NCBI GenBank assembly: GCA_963837455.1
Contig: CAWINM010000014.1
Location: forward strand, 210,827 to 274,826
From: DASYQD01 sp963837455
GTDB lineage: Bacteria > Acidobacteriota > Thermoanaerobaculia > Multivoradales > JAIOJS01
Direction: 5' to 3'
Length of the DNA: 64,000 bases
Below are positions 8,611-17,740 of this stretch, piece by piece (position 1 is the first letter of the stretch; each line of letters begins with the position of its first letter). A program made the position numbers and the translations under genes. The notes below the pieces were generated by a model that did no database searches, had not been told where the DNA came from, and saw nothing but the letters and a program-made list of their open reading frames with translations.

Positions 8611-9672
8611 CTAGGCCGGCAGTAGGACCATCCGGCGCTTCAGCCGGTGCGCGGCCATGTCGTCGAGCAGGCGGTTGAGCTCGCTCATCGGCGCGCGGTC
8701 GATGAAGGGTGCGATCGCCACCTTCCCCTGGTAGACCAGCCGCAGCACCGGCGGGTAGGCGTCGGGCGGCGCCCCCCAGCTGCCGTGCACGGTGGCGTCG
8801 TGGGCCATCAGGTTGGAGAGGCGCAGGCGCACCTTCTCGGGGGTGAAGCCCACCACCACCAGGGTCGCGGCGGGGGCGAGGAGGGTGAAGGCGAGTGACT
8901 GCCCGGCTGGAGTGCCGGAGCACTCGAAGATGCGCCAGCCTGTCGACGGCACCCCCCACTCGCGCGCCGCTGCCTGCGCCGCCGCGCGCACGGCGCGCTC
9001 GTCGTCATGGACCCGCACGGTGCGCTCGATGCCGCACCCGGCGAGCGCCTCCAGCCGCTCCGGCAGCACGTCGAGAGCGACCACCCGCGCTCCCAGCGCT
9101 CGCGCCACCTGGGCGACGAAGCCGCCCACCCCGCCGGCACCGACCACGAAGGCGACGTCGCCCACCTGCAGGCCGGAGCGGCGCACCGCCTGATAGGCGG
9201 TGGAGACCGCATCGGCCACCACCGCCAGGTCGGTGCGCGCGATCCCGACAGGGGCGTCGTCGAGCGGCACCAGGAAGCGTCCCGGCACCAGCAGGTGCGA
9301 GGCGAAGCCACCGTGCAGGTCGTTGCCCGGCATCTTCTGGTGCGGGCAGATGTTGCTGCGGCCGGCGCGGCAGAAGGCGCAGTCGCCGCAGGGGAGCACC
9401 GCCGGCACCAGCACCGGCCGTCCGAGCAGGTCGCGAACGTCCTCACCCGCCGCCACCACGCGGCCGGTCACCTCGTGACCGAGCACCAGCGGCAGCTCGT
9501 GACGTGGCGCCACCGCGCCGCTGGCGAAGGCGAGGTCGGTGTGGCAGAGACCGCAGGCCTCGACTTCGACCACCACCTCGCCGGCTCGCGGCTCGGGCAG
9601 CGGCAGCGAGCGCTTGACCAGCCGCTCGGAGGGCGCCAGCAGGAAGTACCCCTCGGCCCGCATGACGCTCAC
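8611..9672 (-). CDS. had: 6-hydroxycyclohex-1-ene-1-carbonyl-CoA dehydrogenase
   Basis: 353 residues, zinc-dependent medium-chain dehydrogenase. It oxidises 6-hydroxycyclohex-1-ene-1-carbonyl-CoA to the 6-oxo compound, the step before Oah. Catalytic zinc residues are in EACGLCHTDLAF and LGHEVTGRV; structural zinc cysteines are in PCGDCAFCRAGRSNICP; the NAD loop is VVGAGGVGGFVAQVARALG, followed by an aspartate (ALDVL) that favours NAD over NADP. GTG 9672 overlaps the upstream stop by GTGA, the pattern of this operon; ATG 9663 is an alternative three codons in. Substrate is assigned by neighbours oah and bcrCBAD. Confidence 0.88.
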   Translation of the reverse strand: MSVMRAEGYFLLAPSERLVKRSLPLPEPRAGEVVVEVEACGLCHTDLAFASGAVAPRHELPLVLGHEVTGRVVAAGEDVRDLLGRPVLVPAVLPCGDCAFCRAGRSNICPHQKMPGNDLHGGFASHLLVPGRFLVPLDDAPVGIARTDLAVVADAVSTAYQAVRRSGLQVGDVAFVVGAGGVGGFVAQVARALGARVVALDVLPERLEALAGCGIERTVRVHDDERAVRAAAQAAAREWGVPSTGWRIFECSGTPAGQSLAFTLLAPAATLVVVGFTPEKVRLRLSNLMAHDATVHGSWGAPPDAYPPVLRLVYQGKVAIAPFIDRAPMSELNRLLDDMAAHRLKRRMVLLPA

Positions 9673-9968
9673 GCCCCCACCGCCCGCGCCCGCCGGCGGT
9701 CCTCTCCGGCCAGCACTTCCTTGGAGAGCTCGAGGCATGCGAGCGAGCATCGCGGTCGCCCGCCGAAGCGCGAGCACGAGATGACGTCGCGGAAGTAGCC
9801 GGGCTCGAAGAAGTCGGACTCGAACAGCACCGCCACCTCGCGGCCGGTGGTGGGGCAGGCGAAGCTGCGGTGCACGCGCCCGCGCGTCGAGGCGGCGACC
9901 TCGGAGCTCACCAGGAAGGCCATCACCGACACCAGCGTGACGATCACCACCGGCCAGATCCAGAGCAT
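9669..9968 (-). CDS. Small cysteine-containing membrane protein heading the benzoyl-CoA operon
   Basis: 99 residues, not recognised. A strong ribosome site GGAGGTG lies 6 bases before ATG 9968. One N-terminal membrane helix (WPVVIVTLVSVMAFLV) is followed by a short domain with four cysteines: FACPTTGREVAVLF, then VISCSRFGGRPRCSLACLEL. The spacing is not that of a 2[4Fe-4S] ferredoxin, so it is unlikely to be the missing ferredoxin, although a metal or redox site is possible. It is translationally coupled to had (GTGA) and is the first gene after the palindrome at 10024, so it is transcribed with the pathway. Confidence 0.75.
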   Translation of the reverse strand: MLWIWPVVIVTLVSVMAFLVSSEVAASTRGRVHRSFACPTTGREVAVLFESDFFEPGYFRDVISCSRFGGRPRCSLACLELSKEVLAGEDRRRARAVGA

Positions 9969-10023
9969 CGCGCACCTCCGGGAATCGTCCTGGGGCCTTG
10001 CTAGCAGGCGCGGCGCGCGGGTC

Positions 10024-10043
10024 GACATGACGGCGGTCATGTC
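10024..10043. promoter_or_regulatory. Perfect palindromic operator between the benzoyl-CoA operon and the divergent oxidoreductase
   Basis: GACATGAC-GGCG-GTCATGTC: two perfect 8-base arms with a 4-base spacer, 56 bases from ATG 9968 and 137 bases from ATG 10180. This is the form and place expected for a dimeric repressor site serving both divergent transcripts. No regulator gene adjoins it, so the binding protein is unknown. Confidence 0.6.
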
Positions 10044-10179
10044 CGGCTCGCGCCCACCCGGCGGTGCGTTTGCCACCCACCCCGGTGACCGCAGGCCGCC
10101 GCCCCCGCGGGGTGTCCCCCCGACGGCGCGGGAATGCGAGCTTGAGGTCAGCGAGCCCCCGTGCCGCTGGAGGAATGCC

Positions 10180-13100
10180 ATGACCGCCATCGTCGAGGAA
10201 AGCGCTCCCGCCACCGCCGAGCAGAGCACCCGCACCACCGCTGTCAGGTACCCCGGGGTCCCTGCCGCCATGGACGGCACCGCCGCAGTCGTCGCCATGG
10301 AGACGGCGGCCAGCGAGGCGGCCGGCGCCTACCCGATCACGCCGTCGACGCAGATGGGCGAGGGGTGGGCGCAGGCGGTGGCCGAGGGCCGTCCCAACGT
10401 CTTCGGCCGGCGGCTGCTCTTCTTCGAGCCCGAGGGGGAGCACGCCGCGGCGGCGGTGACGGCGGGCATGGCGATGGTCGGGCTGCGCTCGACGAACTTC
10501 TCCTCCGGGCAGGGGATCGTCTACATGCACGAGTCGCTCTACCCGGCGGTCGGCAAGCGGCTCACCTACGTGCTCAACATGGCGTGCCGCGCCATCACCA
10601 AGCACGCCCTCAACGTCCACGCCGGGCACGACGACTACCACGCCATCGACGACACCGGCTTCTTCCAGCTCTTCGCCAAGGACGCCCAGGAGGCGGCCGA
10701 CCTCGTGCTCATCTCCCACCGCCTCGCCGAGCTGGCGCTCAACCCGGGGGTCTGCGCCCAGGACGGCTTCCTCACCAGCCACGTCATCGAATCGCTGCTG
10801 CTGCCCGAGCGCGAGCTGGTACGCGAGTATCTCGGTGACCCCGGCGACTGGATCGACACCCCGACACCGGCGCAGCGGTTGCTCTTCGGCGACCGGCGCC
10901 GGCGCATCCCCGAGCTCTTCGACCTCGACCAGCCGCGCATGGTCGGCGTGGTGCAGAACCAGGATAGCTACGAGCAGGGGGTGGCCGCCCAGCGCCCCTA
11001 CTTCTTCGACCATGTGGCCCCCCTCGCCGACCGCGCCATGGCGGAGTACGCCGCGCTCACCGGCCGCCGCTACCGCCGCGCCAGCGGCTATCGCGTCGAC
11101 GACGCCGAGGTGGTGATCGTCGGCCAGGGCTCGGTGGTGGCCAACGCCGAGGCGGTGGCCGACTGGCTGCGCGCCCGGCGCGGCGTGCGCGTCGGCGTCG
11201 TCAACCTCACCATGTTCCGCCCCTTCCCCGCCGACCTGCTGGTGGAGCTGCTCGCCGGCAAGCGTGCCGCGGTGGTGCTCGAGCGCGTCGACCAGCCCCT
11301 GGCTGTCGATCCGCCGCTGCTGCGCGAGCTGCGCGCCGCCTTCGGCAAGGCGATGGAGAACGCCCGCGCTGGCGGCACCGCGCCGCCACCCCACTCCGGC
11401 ATTCCGCCCCGGCTGCTCTGGGCGGTGCCCGACTTCTACAGCGCCTGTTTCGGCCTCGGCAGCCGCGACCTGCAGCCGGGCGACCTCGTCGCGGCGGTGG
11501 ACAACGCCCTCGCCGGGGGCCGCGGCCGCCGGCAGGTCTACCTGGGGATCGACTTCGTGCGCGGCGAGGGGAGCGAGGCACGCCGCCTCGCGCCCTGGCA
11601 GCAGCAGCTCGCCAGCGCCTACCCACGCATCGAGGAGCTGGCGCTGCCGGCGGGCGAGAACCCGGACCTGCTTCCGGCCGGCGCCCTGGCGCTACGCATC
11701 CACTCGGTGGGGGGTTGGGGCGCCATCACCATGGGCAAGAACCTCTCCCACACCCTCTTCGACCTGCTGGGGCTCCACGTCAAGTCCAACCCCAAGTACG
11801 GCTCGGAGAAGAAGGGGCAGCCCACCACCTACCATGCGGTGTTCGCGCCGGCCCCGGTGCGCACCAACGGCGAGCTCAACCGCGTCGACGTCGTGCTTTG
11901 CCCCGATGCCGCGGTGTTCCGCCACTCCGATCCGCTGCGCGGCCTCGCCGACTCGGGGGCGCTGGTGCTGCAGGCGAGCGCCCCGCCCGAGGCGGTGTGG
12001 GCGAGCCTGCCGCCGGCGGCGCGCCGCCGCATCCGCGAGCGCGCGATCGGCGTCTTCTGCCTCGACGGCTTCGCCATCGCCCGCGGCGAGAGCAGCGACC
12101 CGGCATTGCGCTTCCGCATGCAGGGGGGCGCCTTCCAGGGCGCCTTCTTCCGCGTCGCGCCGCTGATGGCGCGCCACGGTCTCGACGAGACCGCGCTGTT
12201 CGCCGCCATCGCCGCCCAGCTGCACGAGAAGTTCGGGCACCGCGACCCGCGGCTGGTGGACGAGAACCTGCGGGTGATCCGCCGCGGCTACGACGAGGTG
12301 CGCGAGGTACGCTGGCAGGAGCTCTCCGACGACGACCGCGCCTACCCCCGCAACGGTAAGTCGCTGCCGGCCCCCGGCACCGCGGCGCCGCTGCCGGTCC
12401 TCCTCGACCCCGAGCGCTTCGCCTGCGAGGTGTGCGGCGGCTATGCGGCGGGAGTGGATCCGGTCGCCGATCCGCTGGCCGCGCTCTCCGTCATCCCCGC
12501 CGCCACCGGCGTGCTGCGCGACCTCTCGGGCATCCGCGTCGAGGTCCCCGCCTTCGTCGCCGAGCGCTGCACCGGCTGCGGCCACTGCTGGACTAACTGC
12601 CCCGACGCCGCCATCCCCGGCCTGGTCGTCGAGATCCCCGACCTGCTGCGCGCCGCGGCGACGGAGTCGCAGGTGGGCGCACCGCTGCGCCAGCTGCTGC
12701 CCGAGATCGCCGACAGGTGCCGGCAGCTGCTGCGCGCCGGCAAGGAGCCGGACGGCTTCGCCACCACCTTCTCGCGGGCCGCCGCCAGCGTGACCGAGCC
12801 GCTCGAGCTGTCGAGCGGCGAGCGCGCCTCGCTCGCCCTCGACGCGGCGCTGCTCTTCTCGCGCCTCGACGACCTGCCGGTGGCCGTCACCGCCCCCTTC
12901 TTCGGCGTCCCCGAAAAACGGCAGCCGGGCAGCGGCGGGCTCCTCGCCGTCACCGTCAACCCCAACGCCTGCAAGGGCTGCAACCTCTGCGTCGAGGTGT
13001 GCGGCGAGGGCGCCCTGGTGCCGGTGCCCCAGGACGAGCAGGTGCTCGACCGCCTGCGCCGTGGCTGGTCGCTGTGGCAGCGCCTCCCCGACACGGCGGA

Positions 13101-14649
13101 GCGCTTCATCAAGGTGAGCGACCTCGACCGCGGCGTTGGCGTGCTGCACACGCTGCTGCTGCAAAAGCGCGTCTTCCGCTCGATGGTGGGCGGCGACGGC
13201 GCCTGCATGGGGTGCGGCGAGAAGACCGCGATACACCTGGTGATGGCGGCGGCGGAGGCGGCGGCGCGGCCGCGCGCGGCGCGCTTCGTCGCCAGGCTCG
13301 CCCAGCTCCTCACCGGCCTCGAGGCCAAGGCCGCCGACCTCGCCGCCGAGGGCTCCTCGCGGCTGCTCGCCGACGCGCGGGTCGCCGGCGGCGCACCGGC
13401 GGGTGGCGACCGCGAACGCCTCGCGCGCCTGGCGCGGCTGCACGCGCAGCTCGCCGACCTGCGCTGGCGCTACGTCGAGGGGCCGACCGGCGCCGGCCGT
13501 GCCGCCCTCGGCATCGCCAACTCGACCGGCTGCTCGTCGGTGTGGGGGAGCACGTACCCCTATAACCCGTACCCCTACCCGTGGACCAACCACCTCTTCC
13601 AGGACGCGCCGTCGATCGGCATCGGCCTCTTCGAGGGGCTGATGCGCAAGATGGCCGACGGCTTCGCCGCCGTGCGCCGCGCCGAGCTCGAGCTCGCCGA
13701 CGCCTGGGACCCGGCGGTGCACGAGCCCTTCTTCGCCGCCTTCGACTGGACACGATTCAGCGACGAGGAGTACCTGCTGAGCCCGCCGCTGCTGGTGGTG
13801 GGCGGCGACGGCGCCATGCTCGACATCGGTCTCCAGAACCTGTCGCGCCTGCTCGCCTCCGGCAAGCCGCTCAAGGTGGTGGTGCTCGACACCCAGGTCT
13901 ACTCGAACACCGGCGGCCAAGCCTGCACCAGCGGCTTCCTCGGCCAGGTGTCCGACATGGCGGCGTGGGGCGCGGCGCACCACGGCAAGAGCGAGCAGCG
14001 CAAGGAGCTGGCGCTGATCGCCATCGCCCACCGCAACGCCTTCGTGTTGCAGAGCAGCCAGGCCTCACCGGGCCACCTGCTGGGCGGCGTGCTGCGCGGC
14101 CTCGCCTCGCGGCGGCCGGCGGTGTTCAACCTCTACACCCCCTGCCAGGGCGAGCACGCCATCCCCGACGACGGCGCCGCGCGCGCGGCGCGCCTCGCCC
14201 TCGAGTCGCGCGCCTTCCCCTTCCTCGAGTACGACCCCGACCGCGGCAGGAGCCTCGCCTCGCGGCTGCGCCTCGACGGCAACCCGGCGCCCAAGCTCGA
14301 GTGGCCCACCTACAAGCTCAGCGGCCGCGACGAGGAGGGCACGGAGCGTACCCTCGAGCTGCCGCTCACCACCGCCGACTGGGCGGCCACCGAGCCGCGC
14401 TTCGAGCGCCACTTTCGCGAGCTCGACCTCGAGCGTGCCGCCGACGCGGTCCCCTTCCACCAGCTGCTCGCGCTAGCGCCCGCCGAACGCGCCGGCAAGG
14501 TCCCCTTCCTGTGGACGCGCCGACGCGACGGCGCCCTCGGCAGGCTCGAGGTCAGCCCCGAGATGGTGGCCCTCGCCGAGGACCGCCAGGAGCTGTGGGG
14601 GCTGCTGCGCGAGATGGCGGGCGCGCCGGTGGCGGCCACCGCCGGCTGA
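10180..14649 (+). CDS. Fused 2-oxoacid:ferredoxin oxidoreductase, PFOR-like, 1489 residues
   Basis: All PFOR domains lie in one chain: alpha-type domain (YPITPSTQMGEGWAQ, residues 51-65), a transketolase C-like domain, gamma domain (VGGWGAITMGKNLSHTLF, near 512), a two-cluster ferredoxin domain (CTGCGHCWTNCP near 795, CKGCNLCVEVCGEG near 930) and the thiamine diphosphate domain (GDGACMGCGEKTA near 1005, GGDGAMLDIG near 1208, DTQVYSNTGGQ near 1238). It is some 300 residues longer than ordinary PFOR (about 1170-1200); part of this is an Ala/Arg-rich insert after the ACMGCGE motif. ATG 10180 follows GGAGGA. Being divergent from had-oah-bcr, it probably supplies reduced ferredoxin to benzoyl-CoA reductase. 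The 2-oxoacid substrate cannot be told from sequence. Confidence 0.88.
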   Translation: MTAIVEESAPATAEQSTRTTAVRYPGVPAAMDGTAAVVAMETAASEAAGAYPITPSTQMGEGWAQAVAEGRPNVFGRRLLFFEPEGEHAAAAVTAGMAMVGLRSTNFSSGQGIVYMHESLYPAVGKRLTYVLNMACRAITKHALNVHAGHDDYHAIDDTGFFQLFAKDAQEAADLVLISHRLAELALNPGVCAQDGFLTSHVIESLLLPERELVREYLGDPGDWIDTPTPAQRLLFGDRRRRIPELFDLDQPRMVGVVQNQDSYEQGVAAQRPYFFDHVAPLADRAMAEYAALTGRRYRRASGYRVDDAEVVIVGQGSVVANAEAVADWLRARRGVRVGVVNLTMFRPFPADLLVELLAGKRAAVVLERVDQPLAVDPPLLRELRAAFGKAMENARAGGTAPPPHSGIPPRLLWAVPDFYSACFGLGSRDLQPGDLVAAVDNALAGGRGRRQVYLGIDFVRGEGSEARRLAPWQQQLASAYPRIEELALPAGENPDLLPAGALALRIHSVGGWGAITMGKNLSHTLFDLLGLHVKSNPKYGSEKKGQPTTYHAVFAPAPVRTNGELNRVDVVLCPDAAVFRHSDPLRGLADSGALVLQASAPPEAVWASLPPAARRRIRERAIGVFCLDGFAIARGESSDPALRFRMQGGAFQGAFFRVAPLMARHGLDETALFAAIAAQLHEKFGHRDPRLVDENLRVIRRGYDEVREVRWQELSDDDRAYPRNGKSLPAPGTAAPLPVLLDPERFACEVCGGYAAGVDPVADPLAALSVIPAATGVLRDLSGIRVEVPAFVAERCTGCGHCWTNCPDAAIPGLVVEIPDLLRAAATESQVGAPLRQLLPEIADRCRQLLRAGKEPDGFATTFSRAAASVTEPLELSSGERASLALDAALLFSRLDDLPVAVTAPFFGVPEKRQPGSGGLLAVTVNPNACKGCNLCVEVCGEGALVPVPQDEQVLDRLRRGWSLWQRLPDTAERFIKVSDLDRGVGVLHTLLLQKRVFRSMVGGDGACMGCGEKTAIHLVMAAAEAAARPRAARFVARLAQLLTGLEAKAADLAAEGSSRLLADARVAGGAPAGGDRERLARLARLHAQLADLRWRYVEGPTGAGRAALGIANSTGCSSVWGSTYPYNPYPYPWTNHLFQDAPSIGIGLFEGLMRKMADGFAAVRRAELELADAWDPAVHEPFFAAFDWTRFSDEEYLLSPPLLVVGGDGAMLDIGLQNLSRLLASGKPLKVVVLDTQVYSNTGGQACTSGFLGQVSDMAAWGAAHHGKSEQRKELALIAIAHRNAFVLQSSQASPGHLLGGVLRGLASRRPAVFNLYTPCQGEHAIPDDGAARAARLALESRAFPFLEYDPDRGRSLASRLRLDGNPAPKLEWPTYKLSGRDEEGTERTLELPLTTADWAATEPRFERHFRELDLERAADAVPFHQLLALAPAERAGKVPFLWTRRRDGALGRLEVSPEMVALAEDRQELWGLLREMAGAPVAATAG

Positions 14650-14747
14650 CTCGGAGGCAGCCGCTCGCGGTCGTCGCCTGCGGGACGGCCTCGCCTCGCG
14701 GAGCGGCCCGCCGGCATCGACCGCTCTGCCCCGCGCGGCCGCCACGC

Positions 14748-16868
14748 TCAGCGCAGCTGGCGCTCGAGGAAGTCGATCGTCGCGCCGTAGGCCCGCAGCC
14801 AGGTGGCGCGCAGCAGGAAGTCGTGCACCTCGTCGGGGAAGACGAGCTGCTCGCAAGGGACGCCCTGCTTGCGCAGCGCCTCCACCATCCGCACCGTCTC
14901 CTCGAAGGGCACGTTGTGGTCGTCGTCGCCCTGGATCAGCAGCACCGGCGAGCGCCAGCTCGCCACGTCGGCGAGGGGCGAGGCGCGGAAGGAGCGCCAC
15001 AGCCGGTCGCCGGTGGCGGCATAGTCCCGGGTGAAGGGGGGGTTGGGGAACTCGACGTTCCAGTCGTGCACGCCGTGGAAGTCCACACCCGCCTCGAACA
15101 CGTTGGAGGCCCGCGCCAGCGCGAGCGCCGTCAGATAGCCGCCGTAGGAGCCGCCCCAGATGCCGATGCGCGCGGCGTCGACCTCCGACCGCCCCTTCAA
15201 GAAGAGCGCGCCGGCGAGCACGTCCTGAAACTCCGAGGCGCCGGCTTCACCGATCCCGGGCGCCTCGCGGAAGTCGAGCCCGTACCCGATGCCGGCGCGG
15301 TAGTTGATCGACAGCACCACGAAGCCGCGCGACGCCAGCGCCTGGTTCACGGCGTAGGCCTGCCAGTAGTAACCCATGTAGTGGAAGCCGGCGAGCATCT
15401 GCCGCACCGGGCCGCCGTGCACGAAGACGACCGCCGGGTGCCGCTCGCCGGCGGCCCCGCCCTCCGGCAGGAACAGCTGCCCATGGATCGCCAGGCCGTC
15501 GGTCGAGGGGAAGACGACGTCGAGCGGCTCGACCAGCGCCGCGGACGGGTAGGCGGCCGGCAGCGCGTCGGGTCGCAGCGCCACCGGCACCGCGCCGGCG
15601 CCGCCGGCCCGCATCGGGCGGGTGGGCTCACGGGCACCCGACTCGACGTAGGCCACCGCTCCCGCGGCGAGCGGCGCGGGCCTCAGCTCGAAGACCGCCG
15701 TCGAGGCGGTGGCGCGGCGCGGCGGTGCGGAGCCGTCGGCGGCGACGCTCCACACCTTGCGCTCGTCGAGACCACTCTGGTTCGAGCTCACCCAGAGGAT
15801 CGCGTGGTCGGGTGCCAGCGCCACGTGCTCGACCTCGAAGGCGCCGGGCGTGAGGTCGACCGGAATGCCACCGGCGGCCGCGATCGACCACAGGTGGAGC
15901 CAGCCGGTCCTCTCCCAGGGGAAGACGAGGCGGTCCCCCGCCGTCCACCAGAGTGCCGCCTCGGCATCAGGCGGATGGAAGGTGCTGCCCCGGCCGGCGT
16001 CGACGCGGAAGAGCTCGTGCCCCACGCCCGTCGCCGCGTCGGCGATGCGGATCGACCAGGGCTCCGAGGTCGGGCGTGGCAGGAACGCGAAGGGCTCGGA
16101 GCGCGCCGGGATGCGCACGAAGGCGATGCGACCGCCGTCGGGCGCCCAGGTGGGCTCGCGGTCGGAGTCGACCGCGGGGTCGAGCCAGAGCACCTTCTTC
16201 GCTGCCGGGTCGAGCACGCCGACGAAGGCATGGGTGCGGCGGTGGGAGACGAAGGCGAGGCGCGTGCCGTCCGGAGACCAGCGCGGCGTCGAGTCGCGGC
16301 CGGCGAGCTTGGTGACTTGCGCGGGCTTGCCCTTGGCGTCGTGCGGCGCCAGCCAGAGCTGACCCTCGGCGACGAAGGCTAGGCGGTCGCCGCGCGGCGA
16401 AGGGGCGGGCTCGCCGCCGGCGGCGAGCGAGCGCGGCGGGTGCCTGCCGTCGAGGTCGACGATCCACACCATCTGCGCCCGCCCGGCGGGGTCGGAGACC
16501 GGGTTGGTCTTCTCGTTGTCCGGCTCCCCCTCGTCGCCGCCGCGGGTGAAGGCGAGCCAGCGCCCGTCGCCGCTCCAGGCGATCGCGCCGAGCTCGTAGC
16601 CGTCGTCACCAATGAAGTCGGTGAGGCGACGCGCCTTCCACTCCGGCGCGCTCGCCACCCAGACGTTGCGCGAGCCGCGATCGTTCTCGATCCAGGCCAC
16701 GGCCTCGCCGGCCGGTGAGGCCACGAGGTCATACGGAAAGGGCGCCGACAGCAGCGTCGCGACGTCGAGCGGCGCCGCGCCGGCCACGCCGGTGGCGAGG
16801 GCGATGCAGCACGAGACGACGGCGGTGCGCAGGAGCGCGACGGTGGGGCCTCGGTTGGGCACGCTCAC
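14748..16868 (-). CDS. Exported S9-family serine peptidase (prolyl oligopeptidase/acylaminoacyl peptidase type)
   Basis: 706 residues with a signal peptide (CCIALATGVAGAAP). The N-terminal two-thirds is a beta-propeller with WD40-like/TolB repeats (WSPDGTRLAFVSHRR, WAPDGGRIAFVR). The C-terminal alpha/beta-hydrolase carries the Ser nucleophile in GIWGGSYGGYLTA (near 572), Asp in IQGDDDHNVPF and His in PDEVHDFL. It probably cleaves oligopeptides in the periplasm. GTG 16868 is supported by GGGAGGA about 6 bases upstream. It converges with the PFOR-like gene and has no functional link to it. Confidence 0.9.
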   Translation of the reverse strand: MSVPNRGPTVALLRTAVVSCCIALATGVAGAAPLDVATLLSAPFPYDLVASPAGEAVAWIENDRGSRNVWVASAPEWKARRLTDFIGDDGYELGAIAWSGDGRWLAFTRGGDEGEPDNEKTNPVSDPAGRAQMVWIVDLDGRHPPRSLAAGGEPAPSPRGDRLAFVAEGQLWLAPHDAKGKPAQVTKLAGRDSTPRWSPDGTRLAFVSHRRTHAFVGVLDPAAKKVLWLDPAVDSDREPTWAPDGGRIAFVRIPARSEPFAFLPRPTSEPWSIRIADAATGVGHELFRVDAGRGSTFHPPDAEAALWWTAGDRLVFPWERTGWLHLWSIAAAGGIPVDLTPGAFEVEHVALAPDHAILWVSSNQSGLDERKVWSVAADGSAPPRRATASTAVFELRPAPLAAGAVAYVESGAREPTRPMRAGGAGAVPVALRPDALPAAYPSAALVEPLDVVFPSTDGLAIHGQLFLPEGGAAGERHPAVVFVHGGPVRQMLAGFHYMGYYWQAYAVNQALASRGFVVLSINYRAGIGYGLDFREAPGIGEAGASEFQDVLAGALFLKGRSEVDAARIGIWGGSYGGYLTALALARASNVFEAGVDFHGVHDWNVEFPNPPFTRDYAATGDRLWRSFRASPLADVASWRSPVLLIQGDDDHNVPFEETVRMVEALRKQGVPCEQLVFPDEVHDFLLRATWLRAYGATIDFLERQLR

Positions 16869-17114
16869 TCACTTCCTCCCGACCTGGCGGCAAGGGACCG
16901 TACCACAGGCAGCCTGCGCGGCTCGAAGCACGCGCCCGGTGATCACGGGACGTCGCGGGCAGGGGGTGCAGGGCGACAGCGCCGCGCGCGAGGTGACCAC
17001 CCACGGCGAAGGTACCCCTTCGGTGGCGGCGCGCACCTCGGCGCCCGCTTCCAGCACGCGCACCACCCTGGCGGCAAGCGGCCGTCCGCCGGCGGCCTCC
17101 TCCAACGCACCCAT
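16869..17114 (-). CDS. Small hypothetical protein upstream of the S9 peptidase
   Basis: 81 residues, unrecognised; its stop directly abuts the peptidase GTG, so it could be translated with it. The first 55 codons have the high GC at third position usual here; the rest is mixed. Five cysteines lie in the second half. If it is not a gene, the 302 bases 16869-17170 hold only promoter sequence. Confidence 0.3.
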   Translation of the reverse strand: MGALEEAAGGRPLAARVVRVLEAGAEVRAATEGVPSPWVVTSRAALSPCTPCPRRPVITGRVLRAAQAACGTVPCRQVGRK

Positions 17115-17170
17115 CGCGGCGAGGATCCGGCGGGGCGCCGTCGGGAGCGAGGGCGGCGTAGGATCGACGG

Positions 17171-17740
17171 GTGGAGGCCAGCCGCCGACGCCAGCGCCTC
17201 GAGGCCCTCACCGGCGAGGCCGATCCGGCGCGCCGTCGTCTGGTGGCGCTGGCGCTGGTGAGCGATCGCCTCGCCGAGGACGGCATCGAGCCGATCCTCG
17301 TCGGTGGCGCGGCGCTCGAGCTCTACACCGCCGGCGGTTACGCCACCGGTGACGTCGATCTGGCGCTACCCGGCGTGCCGGAGGTCGACGGCGCCTTCGC
17401 CGACCTCGGGTTCCGCAAGCAGGGACGGTTCTGGATCCGCGAGGATCTCGACCTCTACTTCGAGGCACCCGCTCCGTCCGGTCTGCCCGGGGAAACGGCG
17501 CCGCGCACCGTGCTCGACGTCGAGGGCCTGCGCGTGGTGGTGATCGGCGTCGAGGACCTGCTGCTCGACCGGCTGCGCGCCGCGGTGCACTGGCAGAGCG
17601 AGGAGGACCGCCGCTGGGCGCGCCGGCTGGCTTTGCTCTACGCCGACCGCGTCGACTGGCAGTACCTGCGCGCCCGCACGGCGAACGATCCCGCCGAGCG
17701 CGACGAGCTGGCGCGGCTCGCCGCCGAGGCCGAGCCATGA
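17171..17740 (+). CDS. Nucleotidyltransferase-fold protein, toxin-antitoxin-like
   Basis: 189 residues. ILVGGAALELYTAGGYATGD followed by VDLAL has the GG...DxD arrangement of the minimal nucleotidyltransferase fold, as in AbiEii/DUF6036-type proteins; a third acidic site may be in DLDLYFEAP. GTG 17171 has no clear ribosome site but TAGGAT at 17159-17164 sits 6 bases before it, as for a leaderless message. It overlaps the following small basic gene by ATGA. The pairing recalls AbiE-like or MNT toxin-antitoxin modules, but the partner is not a recognised antitoxin. A general NMP-transferase role cannot be excluded. Confidence 0.65.
   Translation: MEASRRRQRLEALTGEADPARRRLVALALVSDRLAEDGIEPILVGGAALELYTAGGYATGDVDLALPGVPEVDGAFADLGFRKQGRFWIREDLDLYFEAPAPSGLPGETAPRTVLDVEGLRVVVIGVEDLLLDRLRAAVHWQSEEDRRWARRLALLYADRVDWQYLRARTANDPAERDELARLAAEAEP

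Noticed and set aside
9669..9968. Small operon-head protein as the missing ferredoxin
   Set aside because: Four cysteines do not follow the CxxCxxCxxxCP pattern and there is a membrane helix.
11692..14031. 779-codon minus-strand open frame
   Set aside because: Antisense shadow of the PFOR-like gene, low-complexity product.
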